The notes: a model not told the origin generated them from the sequence alone. DNA of 64,000 nt from Thiohalocapsa sp. (GCA_028277725.1 JANQFX010000011.1:29270-93269), one strand, 5' to 3'. Counted from the first letter of the stretch, positions 29,211-41,024 are shown. Numbers and translations are program-made.

Positions 29211-29399
29211 TGGACCAAGAGGCCCGCTCCGCGCGATGCGTGGGGCGGGCATTCATTGCCCTCGTCTGCACTCCGGAGCGCGTGTCGACGGAGACGAGGA
29301 CACGCTGGACGACTCAGCCGCCGGCCGTCCAAGAGAGCGGGTAGGTCGGGGTAGCGCCCGAGCACCACGGCACCGCGAACACGGCGTCGGCTCAGCTGG

Positions 29400-30086
29400 T
29401 CACCACGCTGGGATGGCGCTCGGCGGCGGTGGGGGCGGGGGTGGGGGCAATAGTCCGCCATCGGCCACCCAGACCGCGACGCTCGCGACGGCCAGGGCGA
29501 GCAGCAGGGCCCAGACCTTGCCACCCCTGGCCGAGCGGACGGAGGGGTCGTCGGACGCCTTCCAGCCCAGGATCATGGGGCGCACCAAGTTCTTGCCACG
29601 CAATGCATAGATCAGGATAGCCGTGATGTGCAGCGCCACCAGAGTGATGATGATCCACAGCCCCTGGCGGTGCAGGCCCGACAGCCAGGTACTGGTGGAA
29701 CTGCGCACCGAGTCCGCGAGCGGTCCCTCGAAGACGATGTCGTCATTGCTGAACAGTCCGCTTATCGCCTGCCAGGTGAGAAAACCCAGCAGCGCGAAAA
29801 CCGACAGGGCGCCGAGGGGGTTGTGCCCCTCGCCATGCCAGTTGCCGCGCAGATAGGCAAGGATGCGACCCGGCGTCGGCGCGAATTGTGCGAAGCGAGC
29901 GTAGGTCGAACCGAGAAAGCCCCAGACCAGACGGAACGCCAGCAGCCAGATGATGACGAGGCCGAGGCGTCCGTGCCACTCGATCCAGTTGCCACCGGTC
30001 CAGCCGGTCCAGATCGAAGCGGCGACGGCAACGAACAACGCCCAGTGGAAGACTCGGGTGGGTAGGTCCCAGACCTTGATACGCAT
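29400..30086 (-). CDS. Cytochrome b561 family diheme membrane protein
   Basis: The 228-aa protein starts with the family signature IKVWDLPTRVFHWALFVAV and has four membrane spans. Heme-ligand histidines lie in spans one (FHW), two (WIEWHGRLGLVIIWLLAF) and the later spans (GLHRQGLWIIITLVALHITA). It is a Ni-Fe-hydrogenase-cytochrome-b-like/b561 protein and probably moves electrons between quinol and periplasmic c-type cytochromes. An unusual run of about ten prolines (LLPPPPPPPPPP) lies after the last span. It is convergent with cytochrome c', its likely redox partner. Confidence 0.9.
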   Translation of the reverse strand: MRIKVWDLPTRVFHWALFVAVAASIWTGWTGGNWIEWHGRLGLVIIWLLAFRLVWGFLGSTYARFAQFAPTPGRILAYLRGNWHGEGHNPLGALSVFALLGFLTWQAISGLFSNDDIVFEGPLADSVRSSTSTWLSGLHRQGLWIIITLVALHITAILIYALRGKNLVRPMILGWKASDDPSVRSARGGKVWALLLALAVASVAVWVADGGLLPPPPPPPPPSAIPAW

Positions 30087-30280
30087 GGGGTACGGCTCCG
30101 TTGAGTGGCGGTACCGGGACCGCCCGCCGGCACCGGAGGACGATGCTCTGGCGCTTGGCGGGGCAATCCGGACGTGTCGGGCGTTCCGGGCCGGGTGATG
30201 CGGATGCGGAGATACTGCGATCGAGGCGCCAAAGACCTGTCCGCTCACGCGCCATTTTCCGATGTCGACGCCCAGCCCTG

Positions 30281-30289
30281 TGCTATCAT
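30281..30289 (+). promoter_or_regulatory. Extended -10 promoter element before hfq
   Basis: TGCTATCAT is an extended -10 box (TGn plus TATCAT). No strong -35 is seen at 17 bases. A start here would give hfq a leader of about 75 bases. Prediction by eye. Confidence 0.4.
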
Positions 30290-30371
30290 GCCAGGTTTCG
30301 CCAACGTCTTAGAATCACTATCCCGTCGCGGACAAACCCGTTGGCGACAGAATAATAAGGAGCCTATCGCA

Positions 30372-30623
30372 ATGTCCAAGGGCCAGAGTCTACAAGACCC
30401 TTTCCTGAATCAGCTTCGCCGGGAGCGCATCCCTGTCTCGATCTTCCTGGTGAACGGAATCAAGCTTCAGGGGCAGATCGAGTCGTTCGATCAGTTCGTC
30501 GTTCTGCTGAAGAACAACGTCAGCCAGATGATCTACAAGCACGCGATCTCCACCGTCGTCCCGGCGCGCAACGTCAAGCTACCGCCGGCGCAGGACGGTG
30601 AGCCCGAAGAGGGGAATAGCTGA
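30372..30623 (+). CDS. hfq: RNA chaperone Hfq
   Basis: The 83-aa Hfq hexamer subunit pairs small RNAs with mRNAs. The Sm1 motif ([20 protein letters not shown]) and the Sm2 motif ([14 protein letters not shown]) are intact. [11 protein letters not shown] at the start is the usual N-terminus with the proximal-face Gln and Phe. The ATG follows an AAGGAG ribosome site (AATAAGGAGCC). The acidic C-terminal tail is short. hflX follows in the same direction, as in other gammaproteobacteria. Confidence 0.97.
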   Translation: MSKGQSLQDPFLNQLRRERIPVSIFLVNGIKLQGQIESFDQFVVLLKNNVSQMIYKHAISTVVPARNVKLPPAQDGEPEEGNS

Positions 30624-30746
30624 TCCGCCGCGCGGCCCGCATCGATCCGGTTCCGGTGGCGCCATGGCGTGCCGCTTTCCGTCGCGGCAGTTCCTGCATG
30701 GGGTCGGCTGGCCCTTGCTTCGCATCCCGGGCGTCCGGCGCTCCCT

Positions 30747-32102
30747 ATGTTTGATCGACCCGACTCCGGAGAGCGAGCGATCCTCGTCCAGTTGGCACTG
30801 GGCCAGGAGCCCGTGGACGATGCGCGCGAAGAGCTCGAGCTTCTGGCGAAGGCGGCGGGTGCGGATGTCGTCGGTTTCCTAGGCGGCTCTCGGGCTACCC
30901 CGGAGCCGCGGCACTTCATCGGAACCGGCAAGGCCGAGGAATTGTCGAAGCTCGTAGTCGCGACAGGTGCGGAACTGGTCATCGTCGACCATGCCCTCAG
31001 CCCGGCACAGGAGCGGAACCTCGAGCGGCTGCTCAAGTGTCGAGTCGTAGACCGGAGCGGTCTGATTCTGGACATCTTCGCGCAGCGGGCCCGATCGTTC
31101 GAGGGCAAGCTCCAGGTCGAGCTGGCTCAGCTGCGTCACCTGTCCACCCGTCTGGTGCGAGGTTGGACCCACCTCGAACGGCAGAAGGGCGGTATCGGCC
31201 TGCGCGGCCCGGGTGAGACGCAGCTGGAAACGGACCGTCGATTGCTCGGAAAGCGCATCGCGATGTTGCGCGACCGGCTTGCCCGCATTGAGGTGCAGCG
31301 CGGTCAGGGCAGGCGGGCTCGCGAGCGGCGCGAGGTCCCGACGGTGTCCCTGGTCGGCTACACCAACGTCGGCAAATCGACGCTCTTCAACCGGCTGACG
31401 TCGGCTAAGGTGCTTGAGGCCGATCAGCTCTTTGCGACACTGGACCCGACGCTGCGGAGGTTGCCGTTGCCCGCGGGGCTCGATGCGGTGTTGGCGGATA
31501 CAGTCGGCTTCATCCGGCAACTGCCGCACGAACTGGTGGCTGCCTTCCGGGCGACGCTCGACGAGACGCGCTCCGCTGATCTGCTGCTACACGTGGTCGA
31601 CGCCGATCCCGTGGAGCGTGCCCGGCACATCGATGACGTCGAGTCCGTGCTCGACGAAATCGGCGCCGGCGGGGTGCCGAAGATCATGGTCTACAACAAG
31701 ATCGACGCGCTGGCGACGGACGATGGCCCGATGCTGCCGCGGGTGGATCGGGCGGAGGACGGCACGATTGCGCGGGTCTGGCTGTCCGCGGCGATGGGCG
31801 AGGGGATCGAGCTCCTGCTAGAGGCCATCACGGAGCGCCTGTCCCAGGGTGTCGTACGCCAGCGACTGCTACTGGGCCCGCAGGACGGCGCGCTCCGTGC
31901 TTGGTTGTTCCGTCACGCGTCGGTGGAGTTCGAGCAGCACACGGACCTCGGCGGCTGGGAGATACACGTGTCCATGCCGGCGCAGCGCTGGCAGCGCGCC
32001 ATGCACGCCGACGACGGGCTCGGTCGCCGGCTGAGTGAGATTGCGGCGCCGCCGACAGAGGCCCCGGCCCACGGCACTCTTGCGCTGGCATTGTCGCGTT
32101 GA
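30747..32102 (+). CDS. hflX: Ribosome-associated GTPase HflX
   Basis: The 451-aa GTPase binds the large ribosomal subunit and can split stalled ribosomes. The N-terminal HflX domain has GGSRATPEPRHFIGTGKAEE and RSGLILDIFAQRARS. The middle has the family stretch KGGIGLRGPGETQLETDRRL. The G domain has G1 GYTNVGKSTLFN, G3 DTVGFIRQLPHELV and G4 NKID. The start at 30747 (MFDRPDSGERA) is chosen because it matches the usual N-terminus; the frame is open further upstream. It lies 123 bp after hfq. Confidence 0.95.
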   Translation: MFDRPDSGERAILVQLALGQEPVDDAREELELLAKAAGADVVGFLGGSRATPEPRHFIGTGKAEELSKLVVATGAELVIVDHALSPAQERNLERLLKCRVVDRSGLILDIFAQRARSFEGKLQVELAQLRHLSTRLVRGWTHLERQKGGIGLRGPGETQLETDRRLLGKRIAMLRDRLARIEVQRGQGRRARERREVPTVSLVGYTNVGKSTLFNRLTSAKVLEADQLFATLDPTLRRLPLPAGLDAVLADTVGFIRQLPHELVAAFRATLDETRSADLLLHVVDADPVERARHIDDVESVLDEIGAGGVPKIMVYNKIDALATDDGPMLPRVDRAEDGTIARVWLSAAMGEGIELLLEAITERLSQGVVRQRLLLGPQDGALRAWLFRHASVEFEQHTDLGGWEIHVSMPAQRWQRAMHADDGLGRRLSEIAAPPTEAPAHGTLALALSR

Positions 32103-32344
32103 CGGTCGGCACTCGCGGCGGCCAGCCGCCTCGGAGTCTTTGCGTCGTCCGCTGGCGGCGCTAGTGGTGCGGGCCAGACCGGGCGGAGTCTGACTCCGGC
32201 GGACGTCGACCGGGTCACGCGTCTTGATATCATCACGGCAGGGCGGCACTTGCCCCAATTTGAACCAACGTGCTGGCGCGGATGTGCCGGTGCAGACAGG
32301 GCTCAGGGCGGAGCCTCGGATAACCCACGAGTTTCGGAGACACT

Positions 32345-33487
32345 ATGGCTTGGAACGAGCCCGGAGGCGGCGGCAAAGACCCCTGGGGGAACAACCCCAA
32401 CAATGCGGGTCCGCCTGATCTCGACGAGATCGTTCGCAAATTGCAGGAACGCATCGGTGGCCTGTTCGGCGGCAAAGGCGGCGGTGGTGGAGGCGGCGGT
32501 GGCGACATCAGCAAGCGCACCATCGGCGTCATCGTCGCCGTGCTGTTCATCGGCTGGCTGTTCACCGGCATCTACATCGTCGATCCCGCCGAACGCGGCG
32601 TCGTGCTGCGTTTCGGCGCCTACACCAAAATGACCGAACCGGGGCCACACTGGCACATTCCGTACCCGATCGAGTCCGTGCAGATCGTCAACGTGGATGA
32701 AATCTCATCGTTCAGCCACAAGGCAGCGATGCTGACCCAGGACGAGAACATCGTCGACGTCGAGTTGACGGTGCAGTCTCGAATCCAGGACGCGGCAAAC
32801 TACCTTTTCCAGGACCAGGCGCCTGAGAAGACGCTGCGCGATGCCACCGAGACAGTGGTGCGTAAGACCATCGGCGGTAGCAAGCTCGACTTCGTCCTCA
32901 CTGAGGGCCGTAGTGCCATTGCTGTAATGATCCAAGACCGCGTCCAGGACCTGATGGACCAGTACAAAACGGGCCTGCTTGTCACTTCCGTCAACATGCA
33001 GCCGGCCAAGCCGCCGGAGCCCGTCAAAGAGGCCTTCGACGACGCCATCAAGGCTCGCGAGGACAAGGAACGACTGGAGAACCAGGCCGAGGCCTATGCC
33101 AATGAGATCGTGCCCCAGGCACGAGGCGAGGCGGCTCGGGCCGTGGCCGACGCGAAGGCCTATCGCGACCGGGTCATCGCCGAGGCTGAAGGTCAGACGT
33201 CGCGATTCACCTCGGTGCTCTCCGAGTACACCAAGGCGCCCGAGGTCACGCGTGAGCGTCTGTACATCGAGGCCATGGAAGGGGTTTTGAGCGAGAGCAA
33301 CACCGTGTTGCTGGATGTGCCGGGCGGCGACAGCCTGATGTATCTGCCGCTGGATCAGCTGATGCGCAAGGCGAATGCGTCGACGCCCCAGGCCTCGATC
33401 CAGGGTCGGGCACAGCCCGCCACCGCCAGCACGCGCACGGTCGATTCGCGCGCGCGCTCGACGTCCCGTGACCGGAGGAGCCGCTGA
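32345..33487 (+). CDS. hflK: FtsH protease modulator HflK
   Basis: This 380-aa stomatin/prohibitin-type protein has a glycine-rich N-terminus (GGGGKDPWGNN; later GGKGGGGGGGGG), a membrane anchor (TIGVIVAVLFIGWLFTGIYIV) and an SPFH domain starting at VDPAERGVVLRFGAY. With HflC it forms a large periplasmic cage around FtsH that controls its access to membrane proteins. GGAG lies five to eight bases before the ATG. The stop overlaps the hflC start by one base (TGATG). Confidence 0.96.
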   Translation: MAWNEPGGGGKDPWGNNPNNAGPPDLDEIVRKLQERIGGLFGGKGGGGGGGGGDISKRTIGVIVAVLFIGWLFTGIYIVDPAERGVVLRFGAYTKMTEPGPHWHIPYPIESVQIVNVDEISSFSHKAAMLTQDENIVDVELTVQSRIQDAANYLFQDQAPEKTLRDATETVVRKTIGGSKLDFVLTEGRSAIAVMIQDRVQDLMDQYKTGLLVTSVNMQPAKPPEPVKEAFDDAIKAREDKERLENQAEAYANEIVPQARGEAARAVADAKAYRDRVIAEAEGQTSRFTSVLSEYTKAPEVTRERLYIEAMEGVLSESNTVLLDVPGGDSLMYLPLDQLMRKANASTPQASIQGRAQPATASTRTVDSRARSTSRDRRSR

Positions 33488-34449
33488 TGGACGACCTCAA
33501 GAAGATCATGTTGCCGGCGGGCCTGGTCCTGCTCGGCCTGATCGTGTACGCCTCGACCTTCACCGTTCAGCAGTACGAGACGGCCATCAAGCTGCGTTTG
33601 GGTGAGATCGTCGGCAGCGACTACGAGCCCGGTCTCCATCTCAAGGTGCCCTTGCTCAACAATATCCTGAAGTTCGATGCCCGCATTCAGACCCTGGACT
33701 CACGTCCGGAGCGCTTTCTGACCATCGAAAAGAAGGACGTGATCGTCGACTCCTACGCCAAGTGGCGCATCAGCAACGCAGCCCAGTTCTTCCGCTCCAC
33801 GGGCGGTGACTCGGCGCGTACCGCGCGCCTGTTGTCGGAGCGCATCAATACCAGCCTGCGCAACGAGTTCGGTAAGCGCACGATTCAGGAGGTAGTGTCC
33901 GAGGATCGGCTCGAGTTGATGACCGCGCTGACCAAGGAAATCGACACCCAGGCGATGGAGCTGGGCGTCGACGTGGTCGATGTGCGAGTGAAGAAGATCG
34001 ACCTCCCGCCGGAGGTCAGCGAATCGGTTTACAACCGCATGCGGGCCGAGCGCGAGCGCGTCGCGCGCGATCTCCGCGCCAAGGGCTCCGAGGCGGCGGA
34101 GCGTATCCGTGCCGATGCCGATCGCCAGCGTACGGTCATCCTCGCCGATGCCTACCGCGAGGCCGAGGAGACGCGTGGTCTGGGCGATGCCAAGGCCGCC
34201 GAGACCTACGCCAACGCGTACACGGCTGATCCGGAGTTCTACGCCTTCTATCGGAGCCTGAACGCTTACCAGCAGTCGTTCGCCAACTCGGACAGCACGC
34301 TGGTCATCTCGCCGGATACGGAGTTCTTCAAGTTCTTCCGCAGCATGAACGGGGCGTCCGTCGCCCCCGACGCCGAGCCCGACGTGGCGGCCCGACCCCA
34401 GTCGGCGCAGCCCTTCTCGCCCTACGGGTTCAGCTCCCGAGCCGACTAA
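33487..34449 (+). CDS. hflC: FtsH protease modulator HflC
   Basis: The 320-aa partner of HflK has an N-terminal anchor (MLPAGLVLLGLIVYASTF) and an SPFH domain (QQYETAIKLRLGEIV, then KDVIVDSYAKWRI). A helical segment with RAERERVARDLRAKGSEAAE leads to the C-terminal FYRSLNAYQQSF and FFKFFRSM motifs, which are conserved in HflC. Its ATG overlaps the hflK stop by one base, so the two are translationally coupled. Confidence 0.96.
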   Translation: MDDLKKIMLPAGLVLLGLIVYASTFTVQQYETAIKLRLGEIVGSDYEPGLHLKVPLLNNILKFDARIQTLDSRPERFLTIEKKDVIVDSYAKWRISNAAQFFRSTGGDSARTARLLSERINTSLRNEFGKRTIQEVVSEDRLELMTALTKEIDTQAMELGVDVVDVRVKKIDLPPEVSESVYNRMRAERERVARDLRAKGSEAAERIRADADRQRTVILADAYREAEETRGLGDAKAAETYANAYTADPEFYAFYRSLNAYQQSFANSDSTLVISPDTEFFKFFRSMNGASVAPDAEPDVAARPQSAQPFSPYGFSSRAD

Positions 34450-34515
34450 CGCGCAACGGAGTGCCCTGGTCCCGGCTTCGCACGACGCGAGCCGGGTTGC
34501 GGCAGACCCCGCGTT

Positions 34516-34540
34516 CGCGCCCGGTACGGGCGCGGTTTCC
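34516..34540 (+). terminator. Possible terminator after hflC
   Basis: A nine-base GC-rich stem around GCGCCCG-GTA-CGGGCGC is followed by only three T, about 65 bases past hflC. The rest of the 325-bp gap before the DUF2065 gene shows no gene. The short T run makes this uncertain. Confidence 0.4.
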
Positions 34541-34774
34541 CCCGCAAGGCCCGATCCCGGGTCAACGTCTCGGGGTCTCTTGCCCATCGCATCGCCCTCA
34601 GGGCCGAGGCAATCCGTGCCGTCGGTTGCAGGATTGGCTGCCGATCCGCTCGCGCACGTTTCGAGGCGGTCGCATACGCGATTCCCGCTGCCGCGTTAGA
34701 CTTTCCTCCGAGCTTTTGCAATCATCCCGCCCCGTGCCATGCATGGGGCCGGCCACCGCCCGTTCCCCTTCGCC

Positions 34775-34960
34775 ATGTCACACGAGCTTCTGGTCGCGCT
34801 GGCCCTGCTGCTGGTCATCGAGGGCATCCTTCCGTTCCTCGCACCCAACCTGCTGCGGCGCATGCTTGTTGAGGTCGCTCGCCAGGACAACCGCAGCCTG
34901 CGGCTGAGCGGACTGCTGAGCATGATTGCAGGCGTTGCCTTCCTGTATTTGATCAACTGA
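34775..34960 (+). CDS. DUF2065 inner membrane protein (YjeT-like)
   Basis: This 61-aa protein has two hydrophobic spans (LLVALALLLVIEGILPFLAP and LSGLLSMIAGVAFLYLI) with the conserved LLRRMLVEVARQDNRSLR loop between. It matches DUF2065/YjeT, which lies between hflC and purA or hisZ in many gammaproteobacteria. Function unknown. The start at MSHELL follows the family N-terminus. Confidence 0.9.
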   Translation: MSHELLVALALLLVIEGILPFLAPNLLRRMLVEVARQDNRSLRLSGLLSMIAGVAFLYLIN

Positions 34961-34970
34961 ATCCCGCCCG

Positions 34971-36158
34971 ATGAACCATCAACGCTGGCGTCTGCCAGAC
35001 GGCATCGATGAAGTCCTGCCGCCCGAAGCGGCAAGGCTCGAAACCTTGCGCCGGGAACTGCTCGACCTCTACGCAGCCTGGGGTTACGAGCTGGTCATCC
35101 CGCCCTTCATCGACTACCTCGACAGCCTGCTCACGGGCACCGGCCACGACCTCGACCTGAAAACCTTCAAGCTGACCGATCAGGAGAGCGGGCGGTTGAT
35201 GGGTGTCCGCGCCGACATGACGCCGCAGGTGGCGCGCATCGATGCCCATCGGCTGCGGCGCGATAGGCCCTCCCGGTTGTGCTACATGGGCACTGTGCTA
35301 CACACCCGCTCGGATGGTTTCGCCGGCACCCGCGCGCCCTTGCAGATCGGCGCCGAAATCTTCGGCCATGACGGCGTCGAGAGCGACGTCGAGGTGCTGC
35401 GGTTGCTGGTCGCGACCCTGGCGGCCGCCGGCGTGGAAGGTGCCTATGTCGATCTCGGGCATGTCGGTATCTTCCGCGCGCTCGCGCGGCAGGCCAGCCT
35501 GGAACGGGCGGAGGAAATGCTCCTGTTCGACGCGCTCCAGCGCAAGGCCATCCCAGAGATCCACGATTTCATCGAGACTTCGGGCATGCGTGCCGAGGTC
35601 GGCGACATGCTCCTCGCCCTGCCGGAGCTGAATGGGACCGACGCGCTCGAGCGCGCCGGCCCTGCGCTGGCCGCGGCGGATGACCCGGTGCAGGTCGCGC
35701 TGGAGCGACTGCGGCGTGTCGCCCAGGAGGCATCGCGCTGGATGCCGGACCTGTCCATGCACTTCGACCTCGGTGAGTTGCGTGGCTATGCCTACAAGAC
35801 CGGAATCGTCTTCGCCGCCTTCGCGCCCGGTTGGGGCAAGGAGGTCGGACGCGGCGGGCGCTACGACGACATTGGCCGGGTCTTCGGCCGCTCGAGGCCG
35901 GCGGTCGGATTCAGTACCGATCTCAAGGGATTGCTTGCCCTCGGCCGCGCCGAGCCCGAGGGCGTGCCGGCGGCGCGACCCGTCTATGTGCCCTGGTGTA
36001 GCGACCCGGCCCTTGGCTCGGTGGTGGAACGGCTGCGTCGTGAAGGACGCCAGGTCATCTATCGGCTGCCCGGCGACGCCGGGCAGCAGGACGAAGCAGG
36101 CGAGACCCTGGTGCGGAGCGGTGGCGAATGGGTATTGCAGCCGTCAGAGGAGGATTGA
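34971..36158 (+). CDS. hisZ: ATP phosphoribosyltransferase regulatory subunit HisZ
   Basis: The 395-aa protein is a histidyl-tRNA-synthetase paralogue without synthetase activity that activates the short form of HisG, the first enzyme of histidine synthesis. Motifs: WRLPDGIDEVLPPEAARLE at the N-terminus, the motif-2-like VRADMTPQVARIDAHRL, and the C-terminal GRGGRYDDIGRVFGRSRPAVGFS. The C-terminal anticodon-binding domain is reduced, as expected. It starts 10 bp after the DUF2065 gene and is followed by purA, a common order. Confidence 0.95.
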   Translation: MNHQRWRLPDGIDEVLPPEAARLETLRRELLDLYAAWGYELVIPPFIDYLDSLLTGTGHDLDLKTFKLTDQESGRLMGVRADMTPQVARIDAHRLRRDRPSRLCYMGTVLHTRSDGFAGTRAPLQIGAEIFGHDGVESDVEVLRLLVATLAAAGVEGAYVDLGHVGIFRALARQASLERAEEMLLFDALQRKAIPEIHDFIETSGMRAEVGDMLLALPELNGTDALERAGPALAAADDPVQVALERLRRVAQEASRWMPDLSMHFDLGELRGYAYKTGIVFAAFAPGWGKEVGRGGRYDDIGRVFGRSRPAVGFSTDLKGLLALGRAEPEGVPAARPVYVPWCSDPALGSVVERLRREGRQVIYRLPGDAGQQDEAGETLVRSGGEWVLQPSEED

Positions 36159-36291
36159 GCCCGCGTCCGCCCACGTGACTGCGTTGATCTCGGGTGGGAC
36201 CACTGAAGACGGCTATCAGGGCCGACGTCCTCATCTCCCGCGGACCGCGAATTTGCTCCCCGGCATCCAGGTTTGATGAACATCGTGTTAA

Positions 36292-37638
<1,347 letters not shown>

Positions 37639-37706
37639 TCCCACCGAGTGATGCACGGGCGGTCCGGGATTGACCCGCGCCGCCCGCCGCAGCAGGAGTC
37701 TCGAGC

Positions 37707-37952
37707 ATGACTAACGCCGACCTCTTGGTCGAAAGCCTGCGCCTCATGGGCATCGGCATGGGCATCGTCTTCTGCTTCTTGCTGATGCTGGTCGGCATCC
37801 TGCGGTTCATGTCCTGGGCGGCAGGGCGCGTTGCGCCCGCGTTGCCCGAGCCTGAGCCGATGCTGCCTGCCGAGACCACCGACGCCCCGCCGATTGCCGT
37901 GATCGCGGCCGCCATTGCCCGCTATCGGGCGGCGCGACGCAGCAGGGTCTAG
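37707..37952 (+). CDS. oadG: Oxaloacetate decarboxylase gamma subunit
   Basis: The 81-aa subunit has one membrane span (MGIGMGIVFCFLLMLVGILRF) and a short soluble tail with a Pro-rich middle and basic end, as in OadG. It anchors the alpha subunit to the beta subunit of the sodium-pumping decarboxylase. The ribosome site CAGGAG precedes the ATG. It is first in oadGAB. Confidence 0.88.
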   Translation: MTNADLLVESLRLMGIGMGIVFCFLLMLVGILRFMSWAAGRVAPALPEPEPMLPAETTDAPPIAVIAAAIARYRAARRSRV

Positions 37953-38057
37953 GAGAGCGGTCCAGCCCTTGGTGCCGATGTGTCCTGCGAGCCCGACAGC
38001 GAGCGTCCCATTCCGAGTTTCCCCGACGGCCACTCCGCCGATCCTAGAGAGCACGCC

Positions 38058-39884
38058 ATGACAGAGAACAAACCGCTAGGGATCACCGACGTCGTCCTCC
38101 GCGACGCGCACCAGTCCTTGCTGGCCACCCGCATGCGTATCGAGGACATGCTGCCCATCGCGGACAAGCTCGACCGGGTCGGCTTTTGGTCGCTGGAGAG
38201 CTGGGGTGGGGCGACCTTCGACGCCTGTATCCGTTTTCTCGGCGAGGACCCCTGGGAGCGTCTGCGCCAACTCCATGCGGCCATGCCGAACACGCCCCAA
38301 CAGATGCTATTGCGTGGGCAGAACCTGCTCGGCTATCGGCACTATGCAGACGACGTGGTGGACAAGTTCGTCGAGCGCGCGGCGGTCAATGGCGTCGGTG
38401 TGTTCCGCATCTTCGATGCCATGAACGACCTGCGTAACCTGGAGCAAGCCGTCCGCTCGGCGTTGGCGACCGACGCGCATGCCCAGGGCACCATGTCCTA
38501 CACCGTCAGCCCGGTGCACAACATGGACTACTGGGTGGACCTCGGGCGACGCATCGAGGACCTCGGCTGCCATTCCATCTTCATCAAGGACATGGCTGGC
38601 CTGCTACGGCCCTATGTGGCCGAGGAACTGGTCACGCGCCTGAAGCAGACCTGCTCCATCCCCATCGCGATGCAGTGCCACGCCACCACGGGCATGAGCA
38701 CGGCGACCTACCTCAAGGCGGCCGAGGCCGGCATCGACATGGTCGACACCGCCATCTCGTCCATGAGCATGACCTACGGCCACTCGCCCACCGAGTCCAT
38801 GGTCGCGATCCTGCAGGGGACGCCGCGGGATACCGGCCTCGACCTATCTCTGCTGGAAGAAATCGCCGCCTACTTCCGGGAAGTGCGCAAGAAGTACGCC
38901 CGCTTCGAGGGTTCCCTGCGCGGCGTGGACTCCCGCATCCTGGTGGCCCAGGTGCCCGGCGGCATGCTCACCAACATGGAGAACCAGCTGCGCGAGCAGG
39001 GCGCGACCGACCGCCTCGACGAGGTGCTCGATGAGATCCCGCGGGTCCGCGAGGACCTGGGCTTCATTCCGCTGGTGACGCCCACGAGTCAGATCGTCGG
39101 CAGCCAGGCGGTGCTGAATGTCCTGATGGGCGAGCGCTACAAGTCCATTACCAACGAGACCGCCGGGGTTCTGAAGGGGGCCTACGGCGCGACGCCCGCG
39201 CCGGTCAATGCCGAGCTACGCGCACGCGTGCTCGACGACGGTGAGGAGCCCATCACCTGCCGTCCCGCGGACGAGCTGAGCCCGGAGCTGGAACGACTGA
39301 CGGCGGAGTTCGACGGCATCGCCGGCGAGCGCAAGCTGGAACTCGCCGCCGAGCAGATCGACGACGTGCTCATCTACGCCATGTTCCCGCAGGTCGGACT
39401 CAAGTTCATCGAGCACCGGAACAACCCCGCCGCCTTCGAGGCGCCGCCCTGGGAACTGGACGCCCAGGAGAAGGCCGCCACGTCGGCACCGGCCGCCGCC
39501 CCGGCCAGCGCGGCGGCGCCGGCGTCGCTCGGCGGCACCGAGCGCTACCGCGTGGAGGTGGACGGGCGCGCCTATGCCGTCAGCGTGTCGCCCGAGGGAG
39601 CCGTCGAGTCCGTCGCCGCGGCCGCTCCAGCGGCGCCGGCCGCGCAGGTGGCGGCCGTGTCCGACGGTCCCGCAACCAGCATCGACGCGCCCCTCGCCGG
39701 CAACATCGTGCGCATCGAGGTCAAGCCGGGTCAGGCGGTGGCCGCGGGTGAGGTACTGCTGGTGCTGGAGGCGATGAAGATGGAGACCGAGGTCCGCGCC
39801 AGTGCCGCCGGCACGGTGCGCGACATCCGCGTCAAGGAGGGCGACTCGGTCGGCCTCGGCGCACCGCTGCTGTCGTTGGGCTGA
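38058..39884 (+). CDS. oadA: Oxaloacetate decarboxylase alpha subunit (biotin-containing)
   Basis: The 608-aa subunit transfers the carboxyl group of oxaloacetate to biotin. The carboxyltransferase domain begins [18 protein letters not shown] and contains [20 protein letters not shown]. An Ala/Pro-rich linker near 480-535 leads to the biotinyl domain with the lysine in [10 protein letters not shown]. The start at MTENKPLGI is preferred over an upstream in-frame start at 37980. The linker is cytosine- and alanine-rich, as usual. It is followed six bases later by oadB. Confidence 0.96.
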   Translation: MTENKPLGITDVVLRDAHQSLLATRMRIEDMLPIADKLDRVGFWSLESWGGATFDACIRFLGEDPWERLRQLHAAMPNTPQQMLLRGQNLLGYRHYADDVVDKFVERAAVNGVGVFRIFDAMNDLRNLEQAVRSALATDAHAQGTMSYTVSPVHNMDYWVDLGRRIEDLGCHSIFIKDMAGLLRPYVAEELVTRLKQTCSIPIAMQCHATTGMSTATYLKAAEAGIDMVDTAISSMSMTYGHSPTESMVAILQGTPRDTGLDLSLLEEIAAYFREVRKKYARFEGSLRGVDSRILVAQVPGGMLTNMENQLREQGATDRLDEVLDEIPRVREDLGFIPLVTPTSQIVGSQAVLNVLMGERYKSITNETAGVLKGAYGATPAPVNAELRARVLDDGEEPITCRPADELSPELERLTAEFDGIAGERKLELAAEQIDDVLIYAMFPQVGLKFIEHRNNPAAFEAPPWELDAQEKAATSAPAAAPASAAAPASLGGTERYRVEVDGRAYAVSVSPEGAVESVAAAAPAAPAAQVAAVSDGPATSIDAPLAGNIVRIEVKPGQAVAAGEVLLVLEAMKMETEVRASAAGTVRDIRVKEGDSVGLGAPLLSLG

Positions 39885-39890
39885 CCGATC

Positions 39891-41024
39891 ATGGATCAGT
39901 TGCTCACGCTCTGGGACTCCATGGGCATTGCCAACATGGAGTGGGGCCAGCTGTTGATGATGGCCGTCGGCTGCGGGCTCGTCTATCTCGCCATCGCGAA
40001 GAAGTTCGAGCCGCTGCTGCTGGTGCCCATCGGCTTCGGTGCGGTGCTGAGCAACATCCCGGTCGCCGGCATCGGCGGCCCCGACGGTATGCTCGGCATG
40101 ATCTACTCCGTCGGCGTCGAGACCGGAATCTTCCCACTGCTCATCTTCATGGGGGTCGGGGCGCTGACGGACTTCGGTGCCTTGATCGCGCGGCCGTCGA
40201 CGCTGTTGCTCGGCGCCGCGGCCCAGTTCGGCATCTTCGCGACCCTGATCGGCGCGGTGTTGCTCAACTTCGTGCCTGGGTTCGATTTCACCCTGCAGGA
40301 CGCCTCCGCCATCGCCATCATCGGCGGGGCCGACGGCCCGACGGCAATCTTCCTCGCCTCGCGGTTGGCACCGGACCTGCTCGGCGCCATCGCCGTCGCG
40401 GCGTACTCCTACATGGCGCTCGTGCCCATCATCCAGCCGCCCATCATGCGCGCGCTGACCACGCCCGAGGAGCGGCGGGTGGTCATGCAGCAGCTGCGCC
40501 CGGTGTCGCAGCTCGAGCGCATCCTGTTCCCGTTCGTGGTCTTGCTGCTCTGTGCGCTGCTGCTGCCGTCGGCGGCGCCGCTGATCGGCATGCTCACCTT
40601 CGGCAACCTGCTGCGCGAGTGCGGTGTCGTCGAGCGCCTGAGCCGGGCGGCGCAGAACGAGATCATCAATATCGTCACCATCATGCTCGGACTCGCCATC
40701 GGCTCGAAGCTGTCCGCCGATAAGTTCCTGGCACTTGAGACCCTCGGCATCCTGGTGCTCGGTGCGTTGGCCTTCACCATCGGCACGGCCACCGGCGTGC
40801 TCATGGGCAAGCTGATGCATCGGGTCACCGGCGGCAGGGTCAATCCGCTCATCGGTGCCGCCGGTGTCTCCGCGGTGCCTATGGCGGCGCGCGTCGTGAA
40901 CCGGGTGGGCTTGGAAGAAGATCACCACAACTTCCTGTTGATGCATGCCATGGGGCCGAATGTGGCGGGTGTCATCGGGTCCGCGGTGGCGGCTGGTGTG
41001 CTGCTGGCCCTGACCGGTACCTGA
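39891..41024 (+). CDS. oadB: Oxaloacetate decarboxylase beta subunit
   Basis: This 377-aa polytopic membrane subunit decarboxylates carboxybiotin and exports Na+. Family motifs include [49 protein letters not shown] with the essential Asp, and [15 protein letters not shown] near the C-terminus. With OadA and OadG it couples oxaloacetate breakdown to a sodium gradient, suggesting a saline or sodium-using habitat. Confidence 0.96.
   Translation: MDQLLTLWDSMGIANMEWGQLLMMAVGCGLVYLAIAKKFEPLLLVPIGFGAVLSNIPVAGIGGPDGMLGMIYSVGVETGIFPLLIFMGVGALTDFGALIARPSTLLLGAAAQFGIFATLIGAVLLNFVPGFDFTLQDASAIAIIGGADGPTAIFLASRLAPDLLGAIAVAAYSYMALVPIIQPPIMRALTTPEERRVVMQQLRPVSQLERILFPFVVLLLCALLLPSAAPLIGMLTFGNLLRECGVVERLSRAAQNEIINIVTIMLGLAIGSKLSADKFLALETLGILVLGALAFTIGTATGVLMGKLMHRVTGGRVNPLIGAAGVSAVPMAARVVNRVGLEEDHHNFLLMHAMGPNVAGVIGSAVAAGVLLALTGT

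Noticed and set aside
32205..32233. Promoter before hflK (TATCAT at 32228 with GTCGAC as -35)
   Set aside because: The -35 match is poor; no firm call is made.
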